Shown piece after piece: positions 8,578 through 16,937 of a DNA stretch of 64,000 bases (positions are counted from its first letter, which is position 1; every line of letters begins with the position of its first letter). Origin of the DNA: JAIQFL01 sp035501495 (GTDB lineage: Bacteria > Acidobacteriota > Terriglobia > Bryobacterales > Bryobacteraceae); the NCBI GenBank assembly GCA_035501495.1, contig DATJWB010000313.1, positions 12,389 to 76,388 of the forward strand. The letters are read 5' to 3'. The position numbers and the translations under genes were made by a program. The notes beneath the pieces were generated by a model. The model saw nothing but the letters and a program-made list of their open reading frames with translations. It searched no databases and was not told the DNA's origin.

Positions 8578-9773
8578 TTCTTGATGTTGAAGCAGTACAG
8601 ATTGTCCTGCTCCCGCAGGTACAGCTTGCCGTTGGCAATCACCGGCGGAGTCCAGGTGGGGTAGCTGCCCTGATGGATCTGGAACCGCGACCGCTCCTTG
8701 TAAGCATCCGGCGTGGCGTCCACCAGCCCCACCACGCCATCCTCGCTCAACGCGTAGAGCTTGCCTTCCGCATAGGTCACCGACCCTTTGCCTACGCTGC
8801 GATTGCGCCACGCCACTTCGCCCGTGAGGAACTTCATGGCCGTCAGGATCCCGCTCGAAAAACCATAGACGTAATCGCCAATCAGCACCGAGGTGCTGTA
8901 GTGATTGCGCATGTCGCGATTGAAGTAGACCTCGGAGGCGCCCGGGCCGAGTTTCAGCAAGGCGCAGCCCGTGCCGTAATCCGAGGAGAGGAAGACGTGG
9001 CCGTCGTGCACGATCGGAGTGGCGATGTTGGCGGTGTTGTTGGCCACCTTGTCGTAGCGCCACTGCAATTCGCCGTTCTTCATGGCGAGGCCGAGCGCTT
9101 CCCGCGCCGTGAAGACCACCACCTGCCGCACGCCGCCGGAGTCGAAAGCCATTGGAGACGAGTAGCCCGCCGGGTCGCTCTGCGACTTCCACAGAAGGGC
9201 GCCGTCGTCCTTATTCAATGCGACCACCGAGGCGTTGTGCCCTCCCGGTGTTACGATCAGGCGGTCGCCATCCACCAGCGGCGATTCGCTGATGCCCCAG
9301 GTGGGCACGCGGCCGCCGAATTTGTCCACCACGTTCATGCCCCAGATGCGCTTTCCGGTGGCGGTGTCCAGGCACAGCAGCGTGCCGTCGGCGGCCATGG
9401 CATAAAGGCGCGTGCCGTCTACGGTGGGGGTGCCGCGGGGGCCGTGCCCGCGCTGCTCGTGGAATGCCTTTCCGCTGGGCGCCCGCCAGAGCTCCTTGCC
9501 GGTCTTGGTATCGATGGCCAGGACGAACTCCTGGTTACCTTGCTGGCCTTGCGTAAAAAGGCGATCCCCGACTACCGCGAACGAAGAGTAGCCTTCGCCC
9601 AAGCCCTGCGCCTTCCAGACCAGGGGCGGTCCGCTGGAGGGCCACGAATCCAGCAGGCCGGTTTCGGCGGAGATCCCGTCGCGATTGGGCCCGCGCCATT
9701 GGGGCCAGTCGGCGGTGTAAGCGGACACACAACATAAGGCGGCCAATGTGGGAACCCAGCGGCATCCAACCAT
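8574..9773 (-). CDS. Secreted PQQ-like beta-propeller protein
   Basis: A 399-residue exported propeller with repeated TGKxLW, TGKRIWG and GALLWKS blades typical of the PQQ/BamB-like superfamily. No dehydrogenase active-site residues are evident, so it is more likely a binding or scaffolding protein. The start ATG at 9773 gives a short signal peptide (VPTLAALCCVSAYTA) followed directly by DWPQWRGPNRDG, a motif common to this family. It is the first gene of the three-gene operon running to the cytochrome. It is divergent from a related propeller gene at 9895. Confidence 0.82.
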   Translation of the reverse strand: MVGCRWVPTLAALCCVSAYTADWPQWRGPNRDGISAETGLLDSWPSSGPPLVWKAQGLGEGYSSFAVVGDRLFTQGQQGNQEFVLAIDTKTGKELWRAPSGKAFHEQRGHGPRGTPTVDGTRLYAMAADGTLLCLDTATGKRIWGMNVVDKFGGRVPTWGISESPLVDGDRLIVTPGGHNASVVALNKDDGALLWKSQSDPAGYSSPMAFDSGGVRQVVVFTAREALGLAMKNGELQWRYDKVANNTANIATPIVHDGHVFLSSDYGTGCALLKLGPGASEVYFNRDMRNHYSTSVLIGDYVYGFSSGILTAMKFLTGEVAWRNRSVGKGSVTYAEGKLYALSEDGVVGLVDATPDAYKERSRFQIHQGSYPTWTPPVIANGKLYLREQDNLYCFNIKK

Positions 9774-9894
9774 GTGGAAAGGGTACCGCCGCGCCCCATG
9801 CGGCCGCAAATCGAGCGCGAGGGCTGTCCGCTTCTCCCCAAAATGGCACCGTGGGCGCGGGAACATTTTGGGCCGAGGGCCGTCTACTTCCTAA

Positions 9895-11208
9895 ATGACA
9901 CGGCGGACTTTGTTACAACTGGCCGCGGCTGCGTCCGGATACGCGCAGACAACCAAGCAAAACGTCAGGCCCACGGCCGTCGCCTCGAAAACCGCTCCTC
10001 CGAAAACTCCAGCCGCCGCCAGGCTTCCCGCCGGCGTGCCGTGGACACAATGGGGTGGTCCTCATCGGAATTTCCAGACCGAAGCTGCCGGAATCAAGGA
10101 CCAGTGGCCTGCCGGTGGGCCGAAGGTGGTATGGAAGCGCCCGCTGAGCGACGGGTACTCGTCGGCGGCGGTGGAGGGGAACTTCCTGTACACCATGTAT
10201 GGCAGGCCGCGCGAAGAAATTGTGATCGCGTGCGACGCCCTCACGGGCAAGACGGTCTGGGAGCGCGCGACGCCGATCTCCTTCGTCAGCGACGCCGCAC
10301 AGGACATGGGAAACGGACCCTACACCACCCCCCTCATCGTGGGTGACCACGTCTTCACCACCGGCGTTGGCGGACGCCTTCAATGCCTCGACAAGAAAAC
10401 CGGCGAAGTGCAGTGGACGCAGCAGTTGTGGGACGACCTCAGGGGATCGCGGGTGATGTACGGCTACTCCGCCAGCCCCATGGCCTACGGCGACACAGTC
10501 ATCGTGCCGGTGGGCGGGAGGGGCAAGGCCCTGATGGCCTTCAGACAGGCCGACGGAAAAGTGGCGTGGTCGCGGAACGATTTTCCGCTGTGCTATTCGT
10601 CGCCGCTGTTGATCAATGTGGACGGGCTGGAACAGGTCGCCATGCTGATGGATGGCGATGTGATCGGAGTGAACCCGCAGACCGGGGAACTGCTGTGGAA
10701 GAGCGGCTTTCGCGCCGGCTACAGCATCGCGGTAGCCACGCCGGTCTTCGCGCCCGGCAATCTGCTGTTCGTTTCCGCGGAATACGATGCCGGCGCCAAG
10801 GTCATCCAACTGGCGCGCAAGGGGCAGGGGATGACGGCGACGGAGGTGTGGTCGTCCAACAAGCTGCGGCTGCACCACGGCAATGCCATGCTCATCGGCG
10901 ATGCCCTCTACTTCACGAGCGGCGGCAAGTTCTCCGCGCCGATTCTGACCTCGATCGACATCCGCACCGGCAAGGTGCACTGGCAGGAGCGCGCCGTTCC
11001 CAAAGCGACCTTCGTGTGGGCCGACCAGAAGCTGATCACCCTCGATGGAGACGGCAACCTGATGATCGCGCACCCGTCGCCGCAGGCGTTCGTGGTGTCG
11101 GCGAAGGCGGAGCTGCTGACCCACATTTCGTGGTCGCCGCCCACGCTGGTCGGGACACGGCTCTACATGCGCGACCGGCGCAACCTGATCGCGGTGGATC
11201 TCGGCTGA
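9895..11208 (+). CDS. Secreted PQQ-like beta-propeller protein
   Basis: A 437-residue propeller related to the divergent one at 8574-9773. It has a short twin-arginine-like leader (MTRRTLLQLAAAASGYAQ), a Pro/Ala-rich spacer, then PWTQWGGPHRNFQ and blades with LTGKTVWER, TGEVQWTQ, TGELLWKSG and TGKVHWQ. Such proteins bind no known cofactor by sequence alone; outer-membrane assembly or substrate binding are guesses. It ends 22 bases before the metzincin gene, so the two may be co-transcribed. Confidence 0.8.
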   Translation: MTRRTLLQLAAAASGYAQTTKQNVRPTAVASKTAPPKTPAAARLPAGVPWTQWGGPHRNFQTEAAGIKDQWPAGGPKVVWKRPLSDGYSSAAVEGNFLYTMYGRPREEIVIACDALTGKTVWERATPISFVSDAAQDMGNGPYTTPLIVGDHVFTTGVGGRLQCLDKKTGEVQWTQQLWDDLRGSRVMYGYSASPMAYGDTVIVPVGGRGKALMAFRQADGKVAWSRNDFPLCYSSPLLINVDGLEQVAMLMDGDVIGVNPQTGELLWKSGFRAGYSIAVATPVFAPGNLLFVSAEYDAGAKVIQLARKGQGMTATEVWSSNKLRLHHGNAMLIGDALYFTSGGKFSAPILTSIDIRTGKVHWQERAVPKATFVWADQKLITLDGDGNLMIAHPSPQAFVVSAKAELLTHISWSPPTLVGTRLYMRDRRNLIAVDLG

Positions 11209-11230
11209 CCGCCGGGGATACACTGATCGA

Positions 11231-11797
11231 ATGGTAAGAGGGGCACTGGTTCTCCTGATGGTGTGCGCCGCTCTCGACGGCGCGAGCCTCCGTTACTGGG
11301 TGCAGCCCTGCGCCGGCTCCTCGAGCGGATGCCACTCCGCCGATCCCGAACTTGCCGCATGGGCGCTGGAAGCGTGGCAGGCTGCCGCGTCCGGCCATCT
11401 GACCTTCGCAAGGACCACCGATCGCGAAAAGGCCCACATCCGCATCTTCTGGACCGGCGGCAGGGAGGGCCTCTACGGCGAAGCGCGGCCGATCATGGTG
11501 GAAGGAGTGCGCGGCGCCGAGGTGTATGTCCTGCCGGCCCCCGACGGCGCAGGCGACAAGGACGTGCTGCTGCGCGATGCCATCGTCTACCTGACCTGCC
11601 TGCACGAGACCGGACACGCGCTCGGGCTTCCGCACACGGCTCGTTTCGAAGACATCATGTACAACTTTCAATACGGCGGCGACATCGCAGAGTATTTCGG
11701 TAGGTACCGCCGGCAAATCTCCACGCGCGAAGACATTCGCAAGCATTCGGGGATGTCGGCGGAGGATCGCAAGCAGTTGTTGGAGTTGTACCGTTGA
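11231..11797 (+). CDS. Secreted metzincin-type zinc protease (matrixin-like)
   Basis: A 188-residue predicted extracytoplasmic metalloprotease. The zinc motif HETGHALGLPH (HExxHxxGxxH) lies near residue 125, followed by a Met-turn IMYNF about nine residues on, the arrangement of matrixins and archaemetzincin-like enzymes. A signal peptide (RGALVLLMVCAALDGA) precedes a short N-terminal part with WVQPCAGSSSGCHSADPEL. No propeptide cysteine switch is evident. It lies directly downstream of a propeller gene. Confidence 0.8.
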   Translation: MVRGALVLLMVCAALDGASLRYWVQPCAGSSSGCHSADPELAAWALEAWQAAASGHLTFARTTDREKAHIRIFWTGGREGLYGEARPIMVEGVRGAEVYVLPAPDGAGDKDVLLRDAIVYLTCLHETGHALGLPHTARFEDIMYNFQYGGDIAEYFGRYRRQISTREDIRKHSGMSAEDRKQLLELYR

Positions 11798-11804
11798 CCG
11801 CTCG

Positions 11805-11987
11805 CTACCTGAGGTAAACCGCCTGCTTTCCGGAAAGACCAGTTTCGGCTGGTTGGACACCGAACAGCAGCGACGCCAGGTACTTTGCGAGATATCGCCC
11901 GGCGCCCACGCGGGCGGCTATTCCGGCCGCCGCTAGGCCGAGGCTCCTCCGCATCACCATTCGCAAGACAGCGGGCGCCTGCGCCAT
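11805..11987 (-). pseudogene. Relic of an ADOP-type permease C-terminus
   Basis: A minus-strand fragment of 60 codons resembles the last membrane span and tail of acidobacterial ADOP/FtsX permeases. VLRMVMRRSLGLAAAGIAA then ASLLFGVQPAE corresponds to VTWMVLREVLVLAI and ASFLFGMKPND in the intact permease at 28613-31342. The upstream part and the final PAWKASRIDP block are missing. It is probably a decayed gene end. The rest of the stretch 11798-12193 shows no other supportable gene. Confidence 0.5.
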
Positions 11988-12193
11988 TCGTAGGGACCGG
12001 GGTCATCGAGGCTGGGTGGAAGACCCTGATCGGTTCCCGCTGCAAGCAGTCGGGCATGTTCTGGGCCGTCCGTGGCGCTAACGCTATCCTGGCCCTGCGC
12101 TGCTGCCATTTCAATGGCCGCTTTGAGAACTATTGGGCGGCAAGGCGGGCTTGATTAACAGATCTTCACCACTTCTGCGTCGAGGCACCCGGC

Positions 12194-13801
12194 CTACACT
12201 TCCGCGCGGCCGCAAACTGCCACTTCCAGACCCATCTCGCGGAACATCGCGGCCTTCGTCCAAAACGCCAGGTTTGCCGACTGCGAGTCCGGCGCATACG
12301 CCACCTGCACGTGATTCGACTTGTGTCGTGCCATCAACTGGTCGCGTGTCACACCGTCCAGCACAGCATGCATGATCGGCCATTGCGGCGTGGTAATCCG
12401 CCATCGCCGCTCAGTCTCCTCACGCGGCAGTTCCACAACGCGCGCCCGGCCGATGTCCGCCTTCAATCGTCCGCCGTCTACGAAAACCCGGCTCCACACG
12501 ATTTCGCCCGGCTTGCTGATGCCCTTCAAACTTCCCCCACCCAAACGGAAGTACATCGGCGGCTGCCGCTCGCTCACCGCCCCGGCATAACCGCCGATCA
12601 GATGTTCCGGCGGCACCGAGCCGGAGATCTCGAATACCCAGACGAACTCCTCCCGCCCGCCAACCGTATATGGTTCGCCGTAACGGACGTCGTGAAGAGT
12701 GGTCTCCGGGGGGTAACCCAATTTCGTCCACACGCGGTTGGTCACCAGCGCGTCCAGGCCCGCGCATTCGTCCACTTCGTTGAAATGCGGCAAAGCTCGC
12801 CCTTCGTACAGCACGCGGCCGTTGCCCCGCGCCGTAACCGGCGGCCGGTCCACGTTGTTCAGCAGACCCTCGGCCAGGTCGGACGCCGGCGCCAGGTCCT
12901 TCAATCCCTGCTGGTACTGAATGCCAATTGTGTCGCAGCCGAAATCGTCCGCGATGCGGAGAGCGGCGATGTACATCTTGCATTGATCCAGCACCTGCTG
13001 GTCGGTCAGGTCCGTCTCCGGATCCGGCCCCGTCCGGAAACGCATACATTTCCGGTCGAGCCACTTCCGCACCGCCGCGGCCTCGCCTTCGCTCACCTGC
13101 TGCATTTCCGCAAACAGGGCCGACTGGCTCAACCGCTCCTTGAAGACCCCAGTGGGATGGAGAAGCTCATCCGGGATGATCGCGTTGTACATCCCCATGC
13201 AGCCCTCATCGAACACTCCGAGGATGGCCTTATTGCGGCGGAGTCCTCGCGCCATCTCCTTGCCGATCTCTTCTGCTTTTTCGGGCAGACGGAACTCTCC
13301 CAGTGGATGCACGTGGCTGAGGTCATGCTCAATCTGCTCGCCGCCTACCCAACGGCGCAAACCCGCCAGGAAAAAGTCGTCCGTAAAATCCTGACTCCAC
13401 AGCGTGCTGTATCGGACCCCCGCTTTGGTCAATGACGCATTCAAGTTGAGCAGTCCCACCAGGCCCGGCCACTCCCCGCTCCAGTTGGCGAGCGTGAGAA
13501 TCGGTCCCTCGTGCGTATAAAGTCCATGAAGGATGTGGTGGCTGTATTGCCACACAGCCTCCACCACCACCAGGGGCGACTGCGGTGGAATCTGGCGGAA
13601 TACCTCCATCCCATGTTTCTGGCTGTCGATGAATCCGTGGCCCTTGGCCGGATCGCAGGGGTGGCCGCGCCGAACGTCGTGCCCCAGTTGGCGGATGGCG
13701 TTCATGACCGATTCTTCGGCGCGCGCCTGAGCCGGCCAACACCGCTGGTTGGCGGAGAGGCGCAGGTCCCCGTTGGCTATGATGACTACCGTGTCCCGCA
13801 T
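12194..13801 (-). CDS. L-fucose/L-arabinose isomerase-like protein
   Basis: A 535-residue protein with the overall pattern of the FucI/AraA-type ketol isomerase fold. Supporting stretches are an N-terminal segment that leads into VVVEAVWQYSHHILHGLYTH, split here as VWQYS and HEGPILTLANWSGEWPG, then FGCDTIGIQYQQGL mid-protein, PHFNEVDECAGLDAL, and a C-terminal ARHKSNHVQVAYA resembling the last fucose isomerase motif. It likely acts on a sugar in the cytoplasm; the substrate cannot be told. It stands alone, next to a small P-loop kinase gene on the same strand. Confidence 0.7.
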   Translation of the reverse strand: MRDTVVIIANGDLRLSANQRCWPAQARAEESVMNAIRQLGHDVRRGHPCDPAKGHGFIDSQKHGMEVFRQIPPQSPLVVVEAVWQYSHHILHGLYTHEGPILTLANWSGEWPGLVGLLNLNASLTKAGVRYSTLWSQDFTDDFFLAGLRRWVGGEQIEHDLSHVHPLGEFRLPEKAEEIGKEMARGLRRNKAILGVFDEGCMGMYNAIIPDELLHPTGVFKERLSQSALFAEMQQVSEGEAAAVRKWLDRKCMRFRTGPDPETDLTDQQVLDQCKMYIAALRIADDFGCDTIGIQYQQGLKDLAPASDLAEGLLNNVDRPPVTARGNGRVLYEGRALPHFNEVDECAGLDALVTNRVWTKLGYPPETTLHDVRYGEPYTVGGREEFVWVFEISGSVPPEHLIGGYAGAVSERQPPMYFRLGGGSLKGISKPGEIVWSRVFVDGGRLKADIGRARVVELPREETERRWRITTPQWPIMHAVLDGVTRDQLMARHKSNHVQVAYAPDSQSANLAFWTKAAMFREMGLEVAVCGRAEV

Positions 13802-13924
13802 GATTCACATTCTGACACCCTGCGCGACCCGCCGTCTACTGGAATCCCTGTTTTTAGCGATAAAGGATTGAGAATCGAACGGAACGGAAACCGGGCGGGC
13901 AGACTCGAAAACCCTGGTCGGCGC

Positions 13925-14374
13925 TTAAAAAGGGGACGATGGAGAAACCACCAGAATCCGGGTGAAACCCTCTCCTGCGCCAGGAGGCACCAGTCGCGCG
14001 GCCATCTTCGACATCGCCTCGTCCGGTACAATCCGGTCGCGCCGCACGTTCCGTTCGCGGCACACCTCTAAGGGCACGGCAAAGAATACAGCCTCCACGT
14101 CGCAGCCATACGACCTGCCAATCCCTACATACGGAGCGCGCTCCTCGGGGGTCAGATTAGTCGCGTCGATATAAGTCACGGGCCGGCCCAGCGCCAACCG
14201 CTGGCGTAACAGGTACCGCAAGGTTTGAAATACGCGGTCGTGAATCGCCTGGTCGGTGGCATCATCCGCCAGCCACAAGCGGATCGCGTCCGACGACAAC
14301 CCGACCGCGTTCTTGCGCGCCAGGTACGTTGACTTTCCCGAGCCGGGCAACCCGACCAGCACCACGATCCGCAT
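13925..14374 (-). CDS. Small P-loop kinase (polynucleotide-kinase-like AAA_33)
   Basis: A 149-residue ATP-binding protein. A Walker A motif GLPGSGKST sits at residues 8-16. D-A-T-N-L-T-P-E-E-R follows near residue 70, and a C-terminal R-E-R-N-V-R-R-D-R arginine-rich lid resembles those of T4 polynucleotide-kinase-type and Zeta-like small kinases. The substrate may be a nucleic acid end, a nucleotide or a small molecule; the sequence does not decide this. No toxin-antitoxin partner is visible beside it. Confidence 0.75.
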   Translation of the reverse strand: MRIVVLVGLPGSGKSTYLARKNAVGLSSDAIRLWLADDATDQAIHDRVFQTLRYLLRQRLALGRPVTYIDATNLTPEERAPYVGIGRSYGCDVEAVFFAVPLEVCRERNVRRDRIVPDEAMSKMAARLVPPGAGEGFTRILVVSPSSPF

Positions 14375-14419
14375 CAGCGATCATGATAGCTTGCGTCAAC
14401 GGACGCCCGGCCAGCCAGG

Positions 14420-14647
14420 CTACATGCCCTCCGGTGTACCGGTGCCCTCGCCGGACGGTTCTGCAGCCGGAGTCTCCACCGGGGCGGGCGCCTCAGCGGG
14501 TTTTGGTTTCGGCTTCGCCTTGGCGGCGGCCTTCTTCACTGCTTTTTTCTTCGCGGGCGCCTTCTTCACGGCCTTTTTCGCGGCCTTCTTGGGCGCCTTC
14601 TTTACGGCCTTCTTCGCTGCTTTCTTTGCCGGCTTCTTCTTCGCCAT
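14420..14647 (-). CDS. Histone H1-like Lys/Ala-rich protein
   Basis: A 75-residue, highly basic, low-complexity protein. The first 50 residues are repeated K-K-A-x-K-K-A/P-A-K-K units (the PAKKAAKKAVKK type) like eukaryotic histone H1 tails and bacterial HctB/AlgP-type tails. An acidic-neutral Pro/Glu-rich end follows. It presumably binds DNA and helps compact the nucleoid. No globular domain is present. GAGGA upstream of the ATG is a fair ribosome-binding site. Confidence 0.7.
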   Translation of the reverse strand: MAKKKPAKKAAKKAVKKAPKKAAKKAVKKAPAKKKAVKKAAAKAKPKPKPAEAPAPVETPAAEPSGEGTGTPEGM

Positions 14648-14826
14648 GTTTGGTGTCCTCGAGTTCGTGTGACGCTCCAGGTATGAGTCAAATCATCTTA
14701 CACCGAATTCTCGGAATTACCAATTGAGATCTTCGATGATCTCCTCCGAAAGACACTCAACCAGCCCGATGCGGGCCGATCACCGCCGACGCGCCCGATT
14801 TCTGCTCCGCCCGCGATCTCTGCGGT

Positions 14827-15108
14827 ATGATGCAAGACGGCATGGAGAAGGTCGATCGCCGCGCCGCCATCGGCGTCAAGGAATGGAAGCACGAATTGGA
14901 ACGGCTGCGGGACCGCATCGGCCGGCAGCGCGACGACCTGGTGGAGCGGATGCGCGCCGGCGAAACCATCCTCCTCGAGGCGCTGTATTCCGTCGCGGAG
15001 TCGAATCCGGGTAAATTGGGTGCAACCGCGCAAGCTGGCGGGCCAATGCCGGAACGCAGCACCCTCGAGCCCGTAGCAGTCCCGCCGCCCAATCCCCCGC
15101 GCGGCTGA
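14827..15108 (+). CDS. Small hypothetical protein, possible coiled coil
   Basis: A 93-codon frame whose centre (KEWKHELERLRDRIGRQRD) has heptad-like spacing and could form a short coiled coil; the end is Pro-rich. An alternative ATG lies at 14842. A TATGAT sequence at 14826-14831 overlaps the proposed start and could instead be a -10 box. No family is recognised and a reverse-strand frame covers much of the same DNA. It is the only candidate in the 500-base stretch 14648-15147. Confidence 0.35.
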   Translation: MMQDGMEKVDRRAAIGVKEWKHELERLRDRIGRQRDDLVERMRAGETILLEALYSVAESNPGKLGATAQAGGPMPERSTLEPVAVPPPNPPRG

Positions 15109-15147
15109 CTCCAGTGGCCCGAAATCTCCCGGGCACACGGACAGCAA

Positions 15148-15915
15148 TTAGCTGAACGCGCCGGCGATGGCGGCGCCGATGAACACCACCACGATCCATG
15201 GCAGCACGACGCAGGTCAGAGCGCCCCCGAATGAGACCTTTTTGCCGCCCGCCGCCTTGATCCCCACCGCGATCAATAAAATTCCCCAGATCGTAAACAG
15301 ATCCAACGATTTTGCCAGTGTGTAGACGAACTTCGAGCTGGACTGGTAGTCCATGAACGCCGCCGGGTTGAACGCCAGCGGGTTCACCAGAAAGAAGTCC
15401 TCCGGTTTCTTCAGGTACATCACCACCGTCTTCAGAGCCGTCTGGATTATGCCCGGCAACGAGGAGTAACAAAGGACAGCGAAGAGTTGCTTGAACTTGA
15501 CCGGCGCAGAGAGGATCCCTCGCACGATTCCGAGAAGCACCGCCGCCACGACCAGCAACCCGACCGGCGGACCGATGACCGCACCCGCGTAATAAGTGAC
15601 CGGCACGATCTTCAGTTGAAGATCCTCCGCCCGCTGCCGCTGATCTGCCGGCAACTGCTCCAGTTGCTGCGCCTGCCGGGCGTTCATCTGCATGCTTTGA
15701 CGAATCACTTCCGGCCAGCCGACGTGCTGGCCCAGCAACACCGTGAAAATCACCCCCGTGAGGATCGCGAGGATCAACGGAACCCAAAAGCCGGGCCGCG
15801 CCGCGATGTCTTCGAAGGCCTTTTTCGGTTCGAAGAAGACGCCCGACAGGCGCCCCATTTCACTCATGCCTTGCGGTGGCGGAGGTTCGAATGGCGGTAC
15901 GCTTTCAGGAGTCAT
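15148..15915 (-). CDS. Yip1-family membrane protein
   Basis: A 255-residue integral membrane protein with about five hydrophobic spans. A Pro-rich N-terminus (PPFEPPPPQG) leads into GVFFEPKKAFEDIAARPGFWVPLI, whose F-x-x-P-x-x-A-F/W-P core is typical of bacterial Yip1-domain proteins. A charged Gln-rich segment (about residues 75-100) separates the first span from the rest. The function of bacterial Yip1 proteins is not settled. Confidence 0.75.
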   Translation of the reverse strand: MTPESVPPFEPPPPQGMSEMGRLSGVFFEPKKAFEDIAARPGFWVPLILAILTGVIFTVLLGQHVGWPEVIRQSMQMNARQAQQLEQLPADQRQRAEDLQLKIVPVTYYAGAVIGPPVGLLVVAAVLLGIVRGILSAPVKFKQLFAVLCYSSLPGIIQTALKTVVMYLKKPEDFFLVNPLAFNPAAFMDYQSSSKFVYTLAKSLDLFTIWGILLIAVGIKAAGGKKVSFGGALTCVVLPWIVVVFIGAAIAGAFS

Positions 15916-15971
15916 ACGCCCCGATTGTACTCCAGTGCGCCATGCGGTGCTCGGCTATGATGGAGGAACCG

Positions 15972-16871
15972 ATGCGGCGGCGCCTGATCGCTCTCCTGTC
16001 ACTCATCTTCTGCGGCTGCGGACCGGCGGGGGAAGGCCGCCTGAAAGCGATTATCGGCGCCATGCTTATCGATGGGGCCGGCGGACCGCCCGTCTCCAAC
16101 TCGGTGGTCCTGGTGGCGGGTGACCATATCCGCGCGGCCGGATCTCATTCCGACATCCCCATTCCGGAGGATGCCGACAAGATCGACGGCGCCGGGAATT
16201 TCCTGGTGCCAGCCCTGGTGGACATCTGCGACCGCGCCGACCCGCCCGGCATGCTTCGTCCCTCCAGCCCGGCCGACGCCCGCAGCCGGGTTTCCGAGTT
16301 GTCCGCCAACAAAGCGGCGGCCATCCACATCGGAAAACTGCCTGCCCAGGTCGCCGAAGCTGTTCTGGAAGCGGCGCGCGACGCTCATATTCCGGTCACC
16401 GGCCATGTCTCCACCTTGGCCGAAGTGAAATTTCTGGTCGATAAGGGAGCCTCCGCCCTGGTGGGCATGATCCGCGATACCGAAGATCTCGATCCCGTGC
16501 TCCTTGGAAAGTTGCGCGACTTGCGCATCGTCGTGGCTCCCGCCCTGGTCAGCGCCGGAGACAAGCTCGAAATCTCCCAACGAAACACCCGCCGCCTGTT
16601 TTCCGCCGGCGTTCTCCTCGGCCTGGCATCTGAAGGCGGCGACCCCCTGCACGAGGCCGAGCTGATGGCCGATGCCGGAGTTCCTCCCCCCGACGTGATC
16701 GTGGCCACCACACGCAACGGTGCCATGGCGCTCCGCCAGCTCGACGACCGGGGTACCATCGAAGCCGAAAAACGAGCCGACCTGGTGATGGTTTCCGCCA
16801 ATCCAGCCGAGGACATCCGCAACCTTCGCAAAGTCGCCTTGCGCATGGCCGGAGGCGCCTTCTCCCGGTGA
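15972..16871 (+). CDS. Amidohydrolase-like lipoprotein lacking metal ligands
   Basis: A 299-residue lipoprotein: MRRRLIALLSLIFCGC carries a lipobox-like Cys. The body follows the plan of the amidohydrolase (imidazolonepropionase-like) superfamily. Where active enzymes have P-G-x-x-D-x-H-x-H, this one has VPALVDICDRADP; the late SDGG-type Asp is replaced in LASEGGDP; only GHVST keeps a His. The C-terminal ATTRNGAMAL...GTIEAEKRADLVM is well conserved. It is probably a non-catalytic relative on the periplasmic side. The ATG at 15972 is preceded by GGAGG at 15962-15966. The next gene starts 66 bases downstream. Confidence 0.7.
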   Translation: MRRRLIALLSLIFCGCGPAGEGRLKAIIGAMLIDGAGGPPVSNSVVLVAGDHIRAAGSHSDIPIPEDADKIDGAGNFLVPALVDICDRADPPGMLRPSSPADARSRVSELSANKAAAIHIGKLPAQVAEAVLEAARDAHIPVTGHVSTLAEVKFLVDKGASALVGMIRDTEDLDPVLLGKLRDLRIVVAPALVSAGDKLEISQRNTRRLFSAGVLLGLASEGGDPLHEAELMADAGVPPPDVIVATTRNGAMALRQLDDRGTIEAEKRADLVMVSANPAEDIRNLRKVALRMAGGAFSR

Positions 16872-16937
16872 AATCGCATTCCCGGCGGGAACAATCCGCC
16901 GGCCGCCTGCGTATCTCATGCTGATCGAGGTACCGCT

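Noticed and set aside
8578..9192. Upstream extension of the PQQ dehydrogenase frame
   Set aside because: It lies over the preceding propeller gene in another frame; ATG at 8577 overlapping the stop is preferred.
9913..11223. 436-codon minus-strand frame
   Set aside because: Mirror of the plus-strand propeller gene with recognisable blades.
11668..12114. 148-codon minus-strand frame over the end of the metzincin gene
   Set aside because: No family features; the overlapping 60-codon permease relic explains part of the region better.
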